Shown piece by piece: positions 8,115 to 16,969 of a DNA stretch of 54,571 bases (position 1 is the stretch's first letter; each line of letters starts with the position of its first letter). A program made the position numbers and the translations under genes. The notes under the pieces are model-generated. The model had not been told where the DNA came from. It did no database searches and saw nothing but the letters and a program-made list of their open reading frames with translations. This DNA comes from Magnetovibrio sp. (GTDB lineage: Bacteria; Pseudomonadota; Alphaproteobacteria; Rhodospirillales; Magnetovibrionaceae). The DNA is taken from NCBI GenBank assembly GCA_028281525.1, contig JANQJR010000011.1:1-54571 (forward strand), given 5' to 3'.

Positions 8115-8636
8115 ATGCCGCTAGAAAGACTGATCCGGAAAATACCGAAGAAAGCACAACTTAAACGCATGGACCGTATCGAGCGCGCCGATGCGGAGCG
8201 GACCTTGGCCGCTTCGATTGGCGTACATCACAAAGGGGGCATTGCGCCGGGTGCGAATTTCCGCAGCATCCGTCTGACCCAACGCGAAAGCACGCTGGTC
8301 GGTTTGAAACGCCCCACGGATGAGGTGATGCGCGCCAATGACAGGGACGTGCAACCGGGCTCCTTGGTCATCCATTCGAAAAACACCGTTGCGGCGGTGT
8401 CGCATATGGATGCACGCATGCTGGAAAAAACCGTCCTGGCGTATGCCGAAAAGATGGGCGAGCGCTCGTTTGAAACCGTCGCGCGTCAGGTTTTGCCGCA
8501 GCTCAACGCGCTCGGCGCGCTGGGCAAGCAAGGCCGCCGCGTCAAGGCGGTGCAGGCCGCCTTGGCCAAACGCGCATTCGGTTCGAAGGCGTTGACGGCG
8601 ATGAAGCGCAAAAAGGGCGGCGGTATCCAAGGCTGA
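8115..8636 (+). CDS. Hypothetical basic protein
   Basis: 173 aa; I do not recognise a family. The start at 8115 (MPLERLIRKIPKK) follows a strong GAGGGAGG ribosome site; an in-frame ATG at 8016 lacks one. The protein is strongly basic at both ends (RKIPKKAQLKRMDR near the N terminus, KRKKGG at the C terminus), has no cysteine, signal peptide or membrane segment, and has a helical alanine/arginine-rich second half. The middle contains HHKGGIAPGANFRSIRL. The charge suggests nucleic-acid binding, but that is inference. It is followed 58 bp later by the crystallin-like gene, also rightward, so the two may be co-transcribed. Confidence 0.75.
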   Translation: MPLERLIRKIPKKAQLKRMDRIERADAERTLAASIGVHHKGGIAPGANFRSIRLTQRESTLVGLKRPTDEVMRANDRDVQPGSLVIHSKNTVAAVSHMDARMLEKTVLAYAEKMGERSFETVARQVLPQLNALGALGKQGRRVKAVQAALAKRAFGSKALTAMKRKKGGGIQG

Positions 8637-8694
8637 GCCCAAGCACAAAGATTTAGATCAACCGGGCCCGGGGAGGGCCTCGAAGGAGGAAACC

Positions 8695-9531
8695 ATGACG
8701 GTTTTTGGCGAATTTTTCGAACATAACAATTTCGGCGGCGACAGCTACACTGCGGAACTGACCAACAATTGGCGCTATTGGTGGGTGAAGTTCGGCGGCG
8801 ATTTGCGCAACGAAATCTCATCCATGCGCGCCCGCGCCTACGGTGGACGTAGCGGCAACGCTTACGGCTTCACCCGCAACGATTTTCTGGGTGATATGGC
8901 GGCGCTCAACATGGGCGAAGGCTGGACGTGCTGGTGGAGTTCGCTCGGCGGCGACATGAACGACGACATCGAATCCGGTCTGCTGATCAACCGCAGCGAC
9001 GACGAAACCGAGTTGAACATGAAAGATCTGCTCGGCGCGGCGTTTGCAGACGCTTTCGACGAAGCGACAGAGGGCACCCAGGTCAGCCGCCGGGGCGATC
9101 CCAAAATTTATTCGGTGTTCTGGCCCAGTTGGGATAGCGATCGTAAATTCGTGCGCATCGAACAAGACATGCGCGTCGAACTGGATTGGTGGCCGGATTA
9201 CGACGCCCAAGTCCAGTATGACATTTATTTCTACGTCTCGGGCGGCGAGGTTCATGCTTACGTCGCGCGCATCCGCACCTGGGTGGAAGGTGGGATATTT
9301 TCCGGCTCCATCAATGATGAACTGCATCCGCAAATGGTCGACGGCGCGGACGACTTGGATGAACAGTTGGAAAACGGCCTGGCTTTGCTGAACCTGCTGG
9401 GGGCATTGGGCGGCGGGTTCACCGGCGTTTATTTGTTGCCGGGCAATCCGCCGAACATGACGCCGCCCGCCGGCAATTTCGGCCGTATGGGTTCGGCTTA
9501 TGAAAATTCAACCGTGGTGCTGAGGACTTAA
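8695..9531 (+). CDS. Beta-gamma-crystallin-like Greek-key protein
   Basis: 278 aa with an ideal ribosome site (AAGGAGG, 6 nt before ATG). The N terminus reads VFGEFFEHNNFGGDSYTAEL then LRNEISSM, matching the crystallin Greek-key pattern (aromatic-x-x-x-x-F-G-G ... D/N-x-I-S-S) with its Ca-binding N-E-I-S-S corner. A second, more divergent copy follows (GWTCWWSSLGGDMNDDIES). Residues ~100-278 are an acidic, aromatic-rich domain I do not recognise, ending in a glycine-rich stretch. No signal peptide is seen. Microbial crystallins bind calcium and are often stress proteins; the role here is unknown. Confidence 0.75.
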   Translation: MTVFGEFFEHNNFGGDSYTAELTNNWRYWWVKFGGDLRNEISSMRARAYGGRSGNAYGFTRNDFLGDMAALNMGEGWTCWWSSLGGDMNDDIESGLLINRSDDETELNMKDLLGAAFADAFDEATEGTQVSRRGDPKIYSVFWPSWDSDRKFVRIEQDMRVELDWWPDYDAQVQYDIYFYVSGGEVHAYVARIRTWVEGGIFSGSINDELHPQMVDGADDLDEQLENGLALLNLLGALGGGFTGVYLLPGNPPNMTPPAGNFGRMGSAYENSTVVLRT

Positions 9532-9555
9532 AGCCACCACGCAGGTCAAACGAAG

Positions 9556-9590
9556 CGGGCGCGGCCTTGACGGCTGCGCCCGTTGGTTTT
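9556..9590 (+). terminator. Terminator after the crystallin-like gene
   Basis: CGGGCGCGGCC (9556-9566) pairs with GGCTGCGCCCG (9572-9582) around a short loop, followed by TTGGTTTT. It lies 24 bp after the stop codon. Confidence 0.75.
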
Positions 9591-9606
9591 GAAACATATT
9601 CCGCCC

Positions 9607-9744
9607 TAGAGTGCGATCGGGTGAGGTTGATGCCTAAGCGCGTCAACCTCGTTCGTGAATCGCCCTCTAACACATGGATCAGGGGCGGATTCACGCCTTA
9701 GGTGGAAGCACAAAAGTGAGCCCACCTAAGACGATCCGACCCTA
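9607..9744. repeat. Dispersed palindromic intergenic repeat, copy B (138 bp, fullest copy)
   Basis: Begins TAGAGTGCGATCGG and ends CGATCCGACCCTA; the ends are imperfect inverted repeats. It contains three hairpins in series: GAGGTTGA/TCAACCTC (9623-9650), CGTGAATC/GATTCACG (9655-9695 region) and CTTAGGTGG/CCACCTAAG (9697-9730). The outer parts match copy A at 2685-2745 and the middle hairpin matches copy C at 1-109. The last three bases supply the bolA stop codon (TAG on the minus strand). Confidence 0.8.
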
Positions 9745-9981
9745 AGCGTCTTCGGGGACGGAGGTTTGCAGGCCCAGCGCGTGCAGATCGCTGTCCATGC
9801 TGCCCTTCAGCGCGGCATAGACCATTTGGTGCTGTTGCACGCGCGACTTGCCGATGAAGGCTTTGGAGACGACGCGCGCTGCGTAGTGATCGCCGTCACC
9901 ACGCAAATCTTCGATGTGGACTTCGGCGTCCGGCAGGCCTTCCTTGATCAGGCGTTCGATCTCGGCAGCTTCCATGGCCAT
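9742..9981 (-). CDS. bolA: BolA family protein
   Basis: 79 aa, standard BolA length. The BolA core is visible as AEVHIEDLRGDGDHYAARVVS, then FIGKSRVQQHQMVYAAL, with the conserved His and the FxGxSRVxxHQ motif. BolA proteins partner with CGFS glutaredoxins to bind or hand over 2Fe-2S clusters. The start follows GGAG 8 nt upstream. It lies 15 bp behind purL and is probably co-transcribed with the purine genes, a common alphaproteobacterial arrangement. Its TAG stop coincides with the end of the repeat at 9607-9744, so its last codons may have been set by that insertion. Confidence 0.95.
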   Translation of the reverse strand: MAMEAAEIERLIKEGLPDAEVHIEDLRGDGDHYAARVVSKAFIGKSRVQQHQMVYAALKGSMDSDLHALGLQTSVPEDA

Positions 9982-9996
9982 GGATTGATCTCCTTT

Positions 9997-12210
9997 TTAT
10001 TCAAAGTCCGGATGGGCCATATATTCCGGCATCCACCCTTCGTGCGCATCCGTTAACCCTTTCACAGATATGCGCCCCGCGCCTTCGATGGTCAAGTCTT
10101 GACCTTGGACCATGCCGATGTTGGTGGCCGTCAGTCCGGCGGCCTCGGCGGCCTGGATCAAGCGGTCCGGCGCGGTGGTGGTGACGAGGTAACGCGCCTG
10201 GTCTTCGCCGAACAGCCACGCGTGCAGGGGCAACTCGCCGCTTAAGTCCTTGATATCCGCGCCAAGACCCGACTTCATCGCCATTTCCGCGACGCCCACG
10301 GCGAGCCCGCCGTCGGATAGATCATGGCACGCGGTGATCAGTCCGCCCAGGATATGGTCGCGCACGAAATCGCCGGTTTTACGTTCCAATTCCAGATCGA
10401 CGTGGGGGGCGGGGCCGAGGTCGTTGACGTCACGGCCTTCGATTTCGGCTAGGTATTGGGAGCAGCCCATGTGCCCGGTGGTCTCCCCGATCAGCACGAT
10501 GCTTTCGCCTTGTCCCACGAAGCCCATGCCGACGGCGTGATCGACGTCCTGGATCAAGCCGACGCCGCCGATGGTCGGCGTGGGCATGATGCCCTGGCCG
10601 TTGGTTTCGTTGTAGAGCGAGACGTTGCCAGACACCACCGGATAATCGAGTGCTTCGCACGCTTCGCCGATGCCCTTCACCGCGCCGACGAACTGGCCCA
10701 TGATTTCCGGGCGTTCGGGGTTGCCGAAATTCATGTTGTCGGTGATCGCCATCGGCTTGGCGCCGGTGGCGGTGATGTTGCGGTATGTTTCCGCGACCGC
10801 CTGACGCCCGCCTTCTACCGGATCGGCCAGGCAATAGCGCGGTGTCACGTCGGAGGTCAGGGCCAGGGCCTTGTCCGTGCCGTGGATGCGCACCATCGCG
10901 GCGTCGCCACCGGGACGGCCCAGGCCCGTGGTGTCGGCCATGACCATGTGGTCGTACTGTTCCCAGATCCAGCGTTTGGAACAGCCGTTGGGGCCGCTCA
11001 CCAACCGTTTGAGCGCATCCATGATGTCGTCCGGCGCGGCCACATCTGCGGGCGTGAGCGGCGCACGCTGGGGCGTTTCCACCCACGGGCGGTCGTATTC
11101 CGGGCTGGCTTCGGCCAGCGGGTCGATGGGCAGGTCTGCGACCTGTTCGCCGCGATGGAACAAGCGCATGCGCCCGGTGTCCGTCAACTCGCCGATCACC
11201 GCGAAGTCCAGCTCCCACTTCTCGAAAATGGCTTTCGCCATCTCTTCCTTGCCGGGCTTCAAGACCATGAGCATGCGCTCCTGGCTTTCAGACAGCATCA
11301 TTTCGTAGGGCGTCATGTTCTCTTCGCGTTGAGGCACGTTGTCGAGATTCATGTCGATGCCGACACCGCCCTGGGACGCCATTTCGAACGACGAAGAGGT
11401 CAGACCCGCCGCGCCCATGTCCTGAATGGCGACGATGGCGTCGGTCTGCATCAGCTCCAGGCATGCTTCCAAAAGCAGTTTTTCGGTGAACGGGTCGCCG
11501 ACCTGAACGGTGGGGCGCTTTTCTTCCGAATCTTCGGTGAATTCGGCCGACGCCATGGTCGCGCCGTGGATGCCGTCGCGACCGGTCTTCGATCCGACAT
11601 AGACCACCGGGTTGCCGATACCGGCGGCGGCGCAATAGAAGATGTTGTCCGCTTGCGCCAGCCCGACGCACATGGCGTTGACCAGGATGTTGCCGTCGTA
11701 CGACGTGTGGAATTCGCATTCGCCCGCGACCGTCGGAACGCCCATGCAGTTGCCATAACCGCCGATGCCTTCCACCACGCCGTGAACCAAATGGCGGGTC
11801 TTTTCGTGTTCCGGCACGCCGAAGCGCAACGCGTTCAAGTTGGCGATGGGGCGCGCGCCCATGGTGAACACGTCGCGCATGATGCCGCCCACGCCGGTGG
11901 CCGCACCCTGATAGGGCTCGATATAGCTCGGGTGATTGTGGCTTTCCATCTTGAAGACGATGGCGTGGTTGTCGCCGACGTCGATGATGCCGGCGTTCTC
12001 ACCGGGGCCGCAGATGACCCACGGTGCTTCGGTCGGCAGGGTTTTAAGCCACTTTTTCGACGACTTGTACGAACAGTGCTCCGACCACATGACGGAGAAG
12101 ATGCCGAGCTCGTTGATGTTCGGCTCGTGGCCTAAGATGTCGAGCACCATCTGGTACTCATCTTCGGTGAAGCCGTGTTCCTTGACGATTTCGGGAGTGA
12201 TCACTGACAT
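9997..12210 (-). CDS. purL: Phosphoribosylformylglycinamidine synthase subunit PurL
   Basis: 737 aa, the small PurL type that needs PurS and PurQ. It carries out the ATP-dependent amidation of FGAR to FGAM in purine synthesis; ammonia comes from PurQ. Conserved parts include [20 protein letters not shown] near the N terminus, [20 protein letters not shown] (catalytic/ATP region), and two AIRS-like halves ending in the [17 protein letters not shown] block. It lies 12 bp after purQ in the leftward purC-purS-purQ-purL-bolA cluster. Confidence 0.98.
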   Translation of the reverse strand: MSVITPEIVKEHGFTEDEYQMVLDILGHEPNINELGIFSVMWSEHCSYKSSKKWLKTLPTEAPWVICGPGENAGIIDVGDNHAIVFKMESHNHPSYIEPYQGAATGVGGIMRDVFTMGARPIANLNALRFGVPEHEKTRHLVHGVVEGIGGYGNCMGVPTVAGECEFHTSYDGNILVNAMCVGLAQADNIFYCAAAGIGNPVVYVGSKTGRDGIHGATMASAEFTEDSEEKRPTVQVGDPFTEKLLLEACLELMQTDAIVAIQDMGAAGLTSSSFEMASQGGVGIDMNLDNVPQREENMTPYEMMLSESQERMLMVLKPGKEEMAKAIFEKWELDFAVIGELTDTGRMRLFHRGEQVADLPIDPLAEASPEYDRPWVETPQRAPLTPADVAAPDDIMDALKRLVSGPNGCSKRWIWEQYDHMVMADTTGLGRPGGDAAMVRIHGTDKALALTSDVTPRYCLADPVEGGRQAVAETYRNITATGAKPMAITDNMNFGNPERPEIMGQFVGAVKGIGEACEALDYPVVSGNVSLYNETNGQGIMPTPTIGGVGLIQDVDHAVGMGFVGQGESIVLIGETTGHMGCSQYLAEIEGRDVNDLGPAPHVDLELERKTGDFVRDHILGGLITACHDLSDGGLAVGVAEMAMKSGLGADIKDLSGELPLHAWLFGEDQARYLVTTTAPDRLIQAAEAAGLTATNIGMVQGQDLTIEGAGRISVKGLTDAHEGWMPEYMAHPDFE

Positions 12211-12222
12211 AACCTTGCTCCC

Positions 12223-12888
12223 TTACGCCGCGACCGACTGGACCAGGGTGTCGAACATCGGCTTGCCGTCGATGCCGCCCAGCATCGGGTCGACCAGGCG
12301 TTCGGGGTGCGGCATCAGGCCCAAAACGTTGCCGGCTGCGTTGAATACGCCGGCGATGTCGTTTTGCGATCCGTTGGGGTTGTCGACGTAACGGAACGCC
12401 ACTTGGCCGTTGTCCTCAATCGCTTTCAAGGTGTCCGCGTCGGCGAAATAATTGCCGTCGTGATGCGCCACCGGGTAGGTGACGATGTCGCCGGCGTGAT
12501 AGCCGCCGGTGAATGGGGTGTCAGACCGTTCCACCGTCAACTCCACGTCCTTGCAGATGAATTTCAAGTTGGCGTTGCGCATCAACACGCCCGGCAAAAG
12601 GCCGCTTTCGCACAGCACTTGGAAGCCGTTGCATACGCCCAGAACGTGGCCGCCGCGCTCGGCGTGCTTGATCACTTCCGCCATGATGGGGCTACGCGCG
12701 GCCATGGCGCCGCAGCGCAGATAGTCGCCGTAGGAAAAGCCCCCCGGAATGGTGACCAGGTCGTAGCCGGCCAGATCCGTTTCGCGGTGCCAGACCATGT
12801 CCACAGAGGAGCCGATGGATTGCTCCAAAGCGACCTTCATATCGCGGTCGCAGTTGGAAGCGGGGAAAACGATGACACAGGCTTTCAT
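12223..12888 (-). CDS. purQ: Phosphoribosylformylglycinamidine synthase subunit PurQ (glutaminase)
   Basis: 221 aa class-I glutamine amidotransferase that releases ammonia from glutamine for PurL. The triad is visible: nucleophile Cys86 in [12 protein letters not shown] and His/Glu in LMPHPERL near the C terminus. [15 protein letters not shown] is the typical oxyanion region. It lies 6 bp downstream of purS. Confidence 0.98.
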   Translation of the reverse strand: MKACVIVFPASNCDRDMKVALEQSIGSSVDMVWHRETDLAGYDLVTIPGGFSYGDYLRCGAMAARSPIMAEVIKHAERGGHVLGVCNGFQVLCESGLLPGVLMRNANLKFICKDVELTVERSDTPFTGGYHAGDIVTYPVAHHDGNYFADADTLKAIEDNGQVAFRYVDNPNGSQNDIAGVFNAAGNVLGLMPHPERLVDPMLGGIDGKPMFDTLVQSVAA

Positions 12889-12894
12889 GGGGGC

Positions 12895-13137
12895 TTAGCC
12901 TTCGATGTCGATTTGGTAGTTTTCGATGACCGTGTTGGCGAGCAGCTTCTTGCACATCTCTTCGACACTCGCGTGGGCCTTGTCCGCGTCCGTTTCGTCC
13001 AAGTCTAGTTCGATGAACTTGCCCTGGCGCGCTTCATTGACGCCGCCGAAGCCGAGCGAAGCGAGGGTGTGTTCGATGGCTTTGCCCTGGGGGTCCAGGA
13101 CGCCGTTTTTCAAGGTGACGTGAACTTTGGCTTTCAT
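12895..13137 (-). CDS. purS: Phosphoribosylformylglycinamidine synthase subunit PurS
   Basis: 80 aa, the usual size of this small structural subunit, which dimerises and bridges PurL and PurQ. Family features are KVHVTLKNGVLDPQGKAIEH and the C-terminal CKKLLANTVIENYQI. It lies 93 bp after purC and 6 bp before purQ. Confidence 0.97.
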   Translation of the reverse strand: MKAKVHVTLKNGVLDPQGKAIEHTLASLGFGGVNEARQGKFIELDLDETDADKAHASVEEMCKKLLANTVIENYQIDIEG

Positions 13138-13230
13138 TGGGTGCTTCTCTGAAATGCTCTCGATGGGTCGTGAAAGGTGACAGGTCGAGCACCTTGATAT
13201 TTTAGAGCTCGGCCTGAGAGAACGGTTGGA

Positions 13231-13995
13231 TTATTGCAGCGTTTCCGGTCCGGGCATGTCGCTGGGTCCCGATTCGGGCAGGATGCCGAGCCGCCGGGCG
13301 ACTTCCTGATAGGCCCCTTCGACGTCGCCCAGATCGCGGCGGAAGCGGTCCTTGTCCAGCTTTTCGTTGGTTTCCATGTCCCACAGCCGGCAGTTGTCCG
13401 GGCTGATTTCGTCCGCCAGGATGATGCGCATCTGCTCATCGTCCCAGACGCGGCCGAATTCCAGCTTGAAGTCCACCAGGCGGATGCCGATGCCCAAGAA
13501 CAGGCCGGTCAGGAAATCGTTGATGCGCAGCGACATGGACATGATTTCGTCCAGGTCCGGCGGCGTGGCCCAGCCGAATGCGGTGATGTGCTCTTCGGAA
13601 ATCATCGGATCGTCCAGTTCGTCGGACTTGTAGTAGTACTCGACGATGGAACGCGGCAGCGGCGTGCCTTCGGGCATATCGAAGCGTTTCGCCAGCGAGC
13701 CCGCGACGATGTTGCGCACCACGATTTCGATGGGGATGATTTCGACTTCGCGCACCAACTGTTCGCGCATGTTCAAGCGCCGCACAAAGTGGGTGGGGAT
13801 GCCGATGTCCGCCAGTTTGAGCATCAGATACTCGGAAATGCGGTTGTTCAGCACACCCTTGCCGGTGATGGTGCCCTGCTTTTTGTTGTTGAAGGCGGTG
13901 GCGTCGTCCTTGAAGTACTGGACCACGGTGCCGGGCTCGGGACCTTCGAAGATCACCTTCGCCTTGCCTTCGTAGAGTTGCCTGCGCTTGGCCAT
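13231..13995 (-). CDS. purC: Phosphoribosylaminoimidazole-succinocarboxamide synthase (SAICAR synthetase)
   Basis: 254 aa. It joins CAIR and aspartate with ATP in purine synthesis. Signatures: [13 protein letters not shown] (nucleotide loop), [19 protein letters not shown], and the family box [15 protein letters not shown] followed by [14 protein letters not shown]. The start at 13995 ([14 protein letters not shown]) is the family start; upstream in-frame sequence is not conserved. It is the first gene of the leftward pur cluster, with the promoter presumably in 13996-14116. Confidence 0.98.
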   Translation of the reverse strand: MAKRRQLYEGKAKVIFEGPEPGTVVQYFKDDATAFNNKKQGTITGKGVLNNRISEYLMLKLADIGIPTHFVRRLNMREQLVREVEIIPIEIVVRNIVAGSLAKRFDMPEGTPLPRSIVEYYYKSDELDDPMISEEHITAFGWATPPDLDEIMSMSLRINDFLTGLFLGIGIRLVDFKLEFGRVWDDEQMRIILADEISPDNCRLWDMETNEKLDKDRFRRDLGDVEGAYQEVARRLGILPESGPSDMPGPETLQ

Positions 13996-14116
13996 GATAT
14001 TTGCTTTCCGCCTGGGGGCGAACCTCTTCGGGCGCGCCTGAAAGAAGGGGGTGATATACCACTTGAGACCCCGCAAAACAACGCTCTCGCGCCCAGTTTT
14101 GTCCCTCTACTGTGGA

Positions 14117-14908
14117 TCAAAAATCGACCGATTCCCAGGGCGTTTCGCTTAAGCCACGGCCGCGAAAGCGCCAAAGGGCTGGAATCCTCGGATTCGCGGC
14201 TTTTTTCTCCGTGCCGGGCAGCGCGATGAGAGAGCTCGAGGTGGTGCGAAATCCCCAATCGGTCTGGATCAGCATGGCGCTTTCCGGGCCCCCGCCACCC
14301 ACTGATTCGGGGGCTTGTTCTGTGCTTTCCAAGAGCATTTGCCATGCGGTCCAGTCTTCCGAGTCGGGGTCAAAAGATGGTTGGGGCGGGGAGGCGGCTT
14401 CGAACTTGGGGCGGTAATGGCGTTGGCGCGCGGAGCCGTCGTCGTCGTTCATATCGTGGGCGGTGAGCATGCTCAAGCCTTCCGGCACCGCTTGCGTATG
14501 GATGCGATTTTCACCTTCCTTGGCGGCGATCCAAAACGCGGCGCGCGCGTCCGCGACAATCATATTGAACGGGCGGTAAGCAGCGGGGTTCAAGTGGCTC
14601 AAAGCCTCTGCGGCGGCTTCGGCTTCGGCGTGGTCCAGCGCTTCCAGCGGCAATTCCCCCCGGGACCGTTTGTCCGGCGCGGGACCCAAGGTGCCCATAC
14701 GGTTAAGCACGCATGCTACCACGCCGTAATCGTTGATTCCGAGCCAGGTGCCGCCGGCAAGCTCGTCCAAGCCTGCGGTGACGTCTTCGCGGTCCGGCCA
14801 ATGGCGTGCGGGCGGGCGCCACGGGCGGTCACCTTTTTCATCGCGGTTGGCCCCCAAAATCAGGGGCCAATCGTGGTCGGGGCGGCGCAAAAGGATTACA
14901 GTGCACAT
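14117..14908 (-). CDS. NRDE (TANGO2-like) family protein
   Basis: 263 aa from the ATG that places Cys at position 2 (MCTVILLRRP), as expected for this Ntn-hydrolase-like family; an ATG 24 nt upstream would hide it. The family-defining GANRDEKGDRPWRPPA follows, then GGTWLGINDYGVVACVLNR. Homologues include mammalian TANGO2, linked to heme or lipid handling, but no bacterial reaction is established. A Gly/Ser/Pro-rich loop occurs in the C-terminal third. It is leftward, upstream of purC by 121 bp and divergent from the ATPase zeta gene. Confidence 0.88.
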   Translation of the reverse strand: MCTVILLRRPDHDWPLILGANRDEKGDRPWRPPARHWPDREDVTAGLDELAGGTWLGINDYGVVACVLNRMGTLGPAPDKRSRGELPLEALDHAEAEAAAEALSHLNPAAYRPFNMIVADARAAFWIAAKEGENRIHTQAVPEGLSMLTAHDMNDDDGSARQRHYRPKFEAASPPQPSFDPDSEDWTAWQMLLESTEQAPESVGGGGPESAMLIQTDWGFRTTSSSLIALPGTEKKAANPRIPALWRFRGRGLSETPWESVDF

Positions 14909-15109
14909 AGGCCCTAGTGTATCGTGTGACACAGTGCAGAAAAGCCTTTCGTTTTACACTGCAAGGTGGCACATTGCCCGCGAAATTCTGGGAGCTATTG
15001 CGCTTTGGGTTTTCGCTCCATACATTGAGGGAAAGCGTTGCATTCAAGCAGGCGCAACCTCCGATACACCGGCCCCAGCCGGACCCCAGTGATAAAGGGA
15101 ACACGGTTC

Positions 15110-15472
15110 ATGTCTGACAGCTTTCAAGATCGCGAAAAAAGCTTCGAAGCCAAACACAAGATGGATGAAGAACACCAGTTCAAGGTGGTCTCCCGTCGCA
15201 ACAAGCTGCTGGGTCAGTGGGCCGCGGAAAAGATGGGTATGAGCGGCGCGGAAATCGAGGCCTATGCCAAGACCGTGGTCATCGCGGATCTGGAAGAACC
15301 GGGCGACGACGATGTGGTGCGCAAGGTCATGGCCGATTTCGCCACGCACGGTGTGGACATCAGTGAAGATGATCTGCGCGCCGAAATCGAACGCCTGATG
15401 GGCGTCGCCATGGAAGAGCTCAAGGCCGACTTTGAAGCGCTTGGCAAGGACCATGAGCAGGTCGGCGGCTAA
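15110..15472 (+). CDS. F1-ATPase inhibitor zeta subunit (DUF1476 family)
   Basis: 120 aa. The N terminus SFQDREKSFEAKHKMDEEHQFK and RRNKLLGQWAAEKMG are the DUF1476 hallmark. In Paracoccus this protein is the zeta subunit that inhibits ATP hydrolysis by the F1-ATPase via its N-terminal helix. The chosen ATG is the family start; 24 upstream codons are not conserved. It is monocistronic, with its own terminator 24 bp after the stop. Confidence 0.9.
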   Translation: MSDSFQDREKSFEAKHKMDEEHQFKVVSRRNKLLGQWAAEKMGMSGAEIEAYAKTVVIADLEEPGDDDVVRKVMADFATHGVDISEDDLRAEIERLMGVAMEELKADFEALGKDHEQVGG

Positions 15473-15495
15473 TACGTTTTCCAAGTTGAAATTGA

Positions 15496-15527
15496 AAAAC
15501 CGGCAGGCGCGCTCCCGCCGGTTTTTT
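15496..15527 (+). terminator. Rho-independent terminator of the zeta-subunit gene
   Basis: AAAACCGGC (15496-15504) pairs with GCCGGTTTTTT (15517-15527); a classic terminator with a T run. The A-rich left arm could also stop leftward transcripts from the peroxidase gene. Confidence 0.9.
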
Positions 15528-15550
15528 GCGTTTGCGCCTTAAAGGACGCT

Positions 15551-16858
15551 CTAGTCCTTACGGGCAGACCGCACCGGTTCGCTGGGGTTCGGTGCGCCGG
15601 TTAGGCTTTCGAGGAATGCGGCGATGTCGACGATGTCCCGCTCGGCCAGGATTTTGTCTTCCACCAGGACGGGTCGGGCCTGTTCGTCGCGCAGCACACG
15701 AAAACGGCTCTGTCCCGCTTCGTGGATGGTATAACCCAACTGCGCCGTGGCCATCACGCGGACGGCTTCTTGCAAAGTTTCCACCGCGCCGTTGTGGAAA
15801 TAGGGTGCGGTCAGTTCCACGTTGCGCAGTGACGGCACACGCCAAACCCCGTTGCCGCCCCGGCCCTTGTCTTGGGTGAGGTCGTGCTTGTGTACGTAGG
15901 GGGAAGACTTGAACACCGGGAACGACCGGTAAGGCCCCGCTACGGGATCACCCGCCACGGAAAACACCGGGTCCTGGTGGCACCGTCGGCATCCGATTTT
16001 GTCGAACAGGTACATACCGCGCATCTGCTGATTGGTGAGCGCTCCGCTCTCGCCGCGCACGAACCGGTCATAGGGTGAATTGTTGGTGATCAAGGTGCGT
16101 TCGAAGGCGGCGATGGCTGTGGCGATGCCCTCAATGGTCACGGGACCACCGAGCGCATTGCGGAACGCCAGCACGTAGTCCGGATCGCGGTTGACGATCT
16201 CCACCGCTTCATCAGGTGAGGATAGCCCCATTTCCACCGGGTTCATCAACGGGCCGGTGGCTTGGTCTTCCAGGGATTTGGCGCGTCCGTCCCAGAACAG
16301 GCGCTTGAGGAACGCAGCGTTGTAGACGGTCGGTGCGTTGCGCCCGCCTTTGATATCTTCGATTCCGGTGGAATACTGCTGACCGTCGTCACCGCCGGAC
16401 ATGATGTCGTGACACGATGCGCATGCCACGGCGCCAGTGGACGATAGGCGTGTGTCGAAAAACAGCTTGCGGCCCAAGGCGATCAATTCCGGTGTGTCGT
16501 GCTCCGGATTTGTGCCCGGAGCCTTGGCGGGTAGCGCTTGCCAGGACCGGGTGCGGCCAGGATAGCGGATGCCTTGCACGCCCGAACTTTCGGCGAATTC
16601 ATGCGATTGGGTGGGGAGTGAACGGCTCGCGGCGGCGACATCGGTCAGCCGGGGGGCGTCGTTCAACATGATCAGGGCGACCGCCTTGATCGACAGCCCG
16701 ATCACGCCGAAGCCCATGATCGCCGCCAAAGCAACGCGTCCGGGGGCGGTATGGCCGGGGCGCGACGGCCCGCGTTTTTTCGAGAGCTCGCCCGAGATCA
16801 GCACCAACGCGCCGAAGCCCAACAGGGCGGCGAAAACGACGTATAAAGTGATGGTCAT
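15551..16858 (-). CDS. Membrane-anchored di-heme cytochrome c peroxidase-like protein
   Basis: 435 aa from ATG 16858, which has GGGGA before it. Two hydrophobic segments (about 1-22 and 41-66) precede the catalytic part, so the protein is anchored in the inner membrane with heme domains in the periplasm; ordinary bacterial cytochrome c peroxidases have only a signal peptide. Two heme c sites are visible: CASCH (C146/C149/H150) and CRRCH (C290/C293/H294). LGRKLFFDTRLSSTG and NAPTVYNAAF...FWDGRAKSLEDQ are family landmarks, and PSLRNVELTAPYFHNG is the C-terminal heme segment. The family reduces H2O2 with electrons from cytochrome c. It is divergent from an OxyR-like gene. Confidence 0.93.
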   Translation of the reverse strand: MTITLYVVFAALLGFGALVLISGELSKKRGPSRPGHTAPGRVALAAIMGFGVIGLSIKAVALIMLNDAPRLTDVAAASRSLPTQSHEFAESSGVQGIRYPGRTRSWQALPAKAPGTNPEHDTPELIALGRKLFFDTRLSSTGAVACASCHDIMSGGDDGQQYSTGIEDIKGGRNAPTVYNAAFLKRLFWDGRAKSLEDQATGPLMNPVEMGLSSPDEAVEIVNRDPDYVLAFRNALGGPVTIEGIATAIAAFERTLITNNSPYDRFVRGESGALTNQQMRGMYLFDKIGCRRCHQDPVFSVAGDPVAGPYRSFPVFKSSPYVHKHDLTQDKGRGGNGVWRVPSLRNVELTAPYFHNGAVETLQEAVRVMATAQLGYTIHEAGQSRFRVLRDEQARPVLVEDKILAERDIVDIAAFLESLTGAPNPSEPVRSARKD

Positions 16859-16908
16859 GTTGTCCCCGCTTGAAAAACCACTTGTCAAACGAGTGTAGGA
16901 TCGGAACT

Positions 16909-16931
16909 ATAAATACAAAAATTGTATTTAT
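16909..16931. promoter_or_regulatory. Perfect 23-bp palindrome, probable LysR-type regulator site
   Basis: ATAAATACAA (16909-16918), AAA, TTGTATTTAT (16922-16931): ten bases on each side match perfectly. It fits the LysR T-N11-A pattern and lies centrally in the 111-bp gap between the divergent peroxidase and LysR genes, so it probably serves both. Confidence 0.8.
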
Positions 16932-16969
16932 GAATTCAATTAATAGATTTTTTGAATAAAAGGTGTGGG

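Noticed and set aside
10456-12135. 559-codon open frame on the plus strand opposite purL
   Set aside because: Antisense shadow of a strongly conserved gene; composition is His/Arg/Val-rich and no motif is seen.
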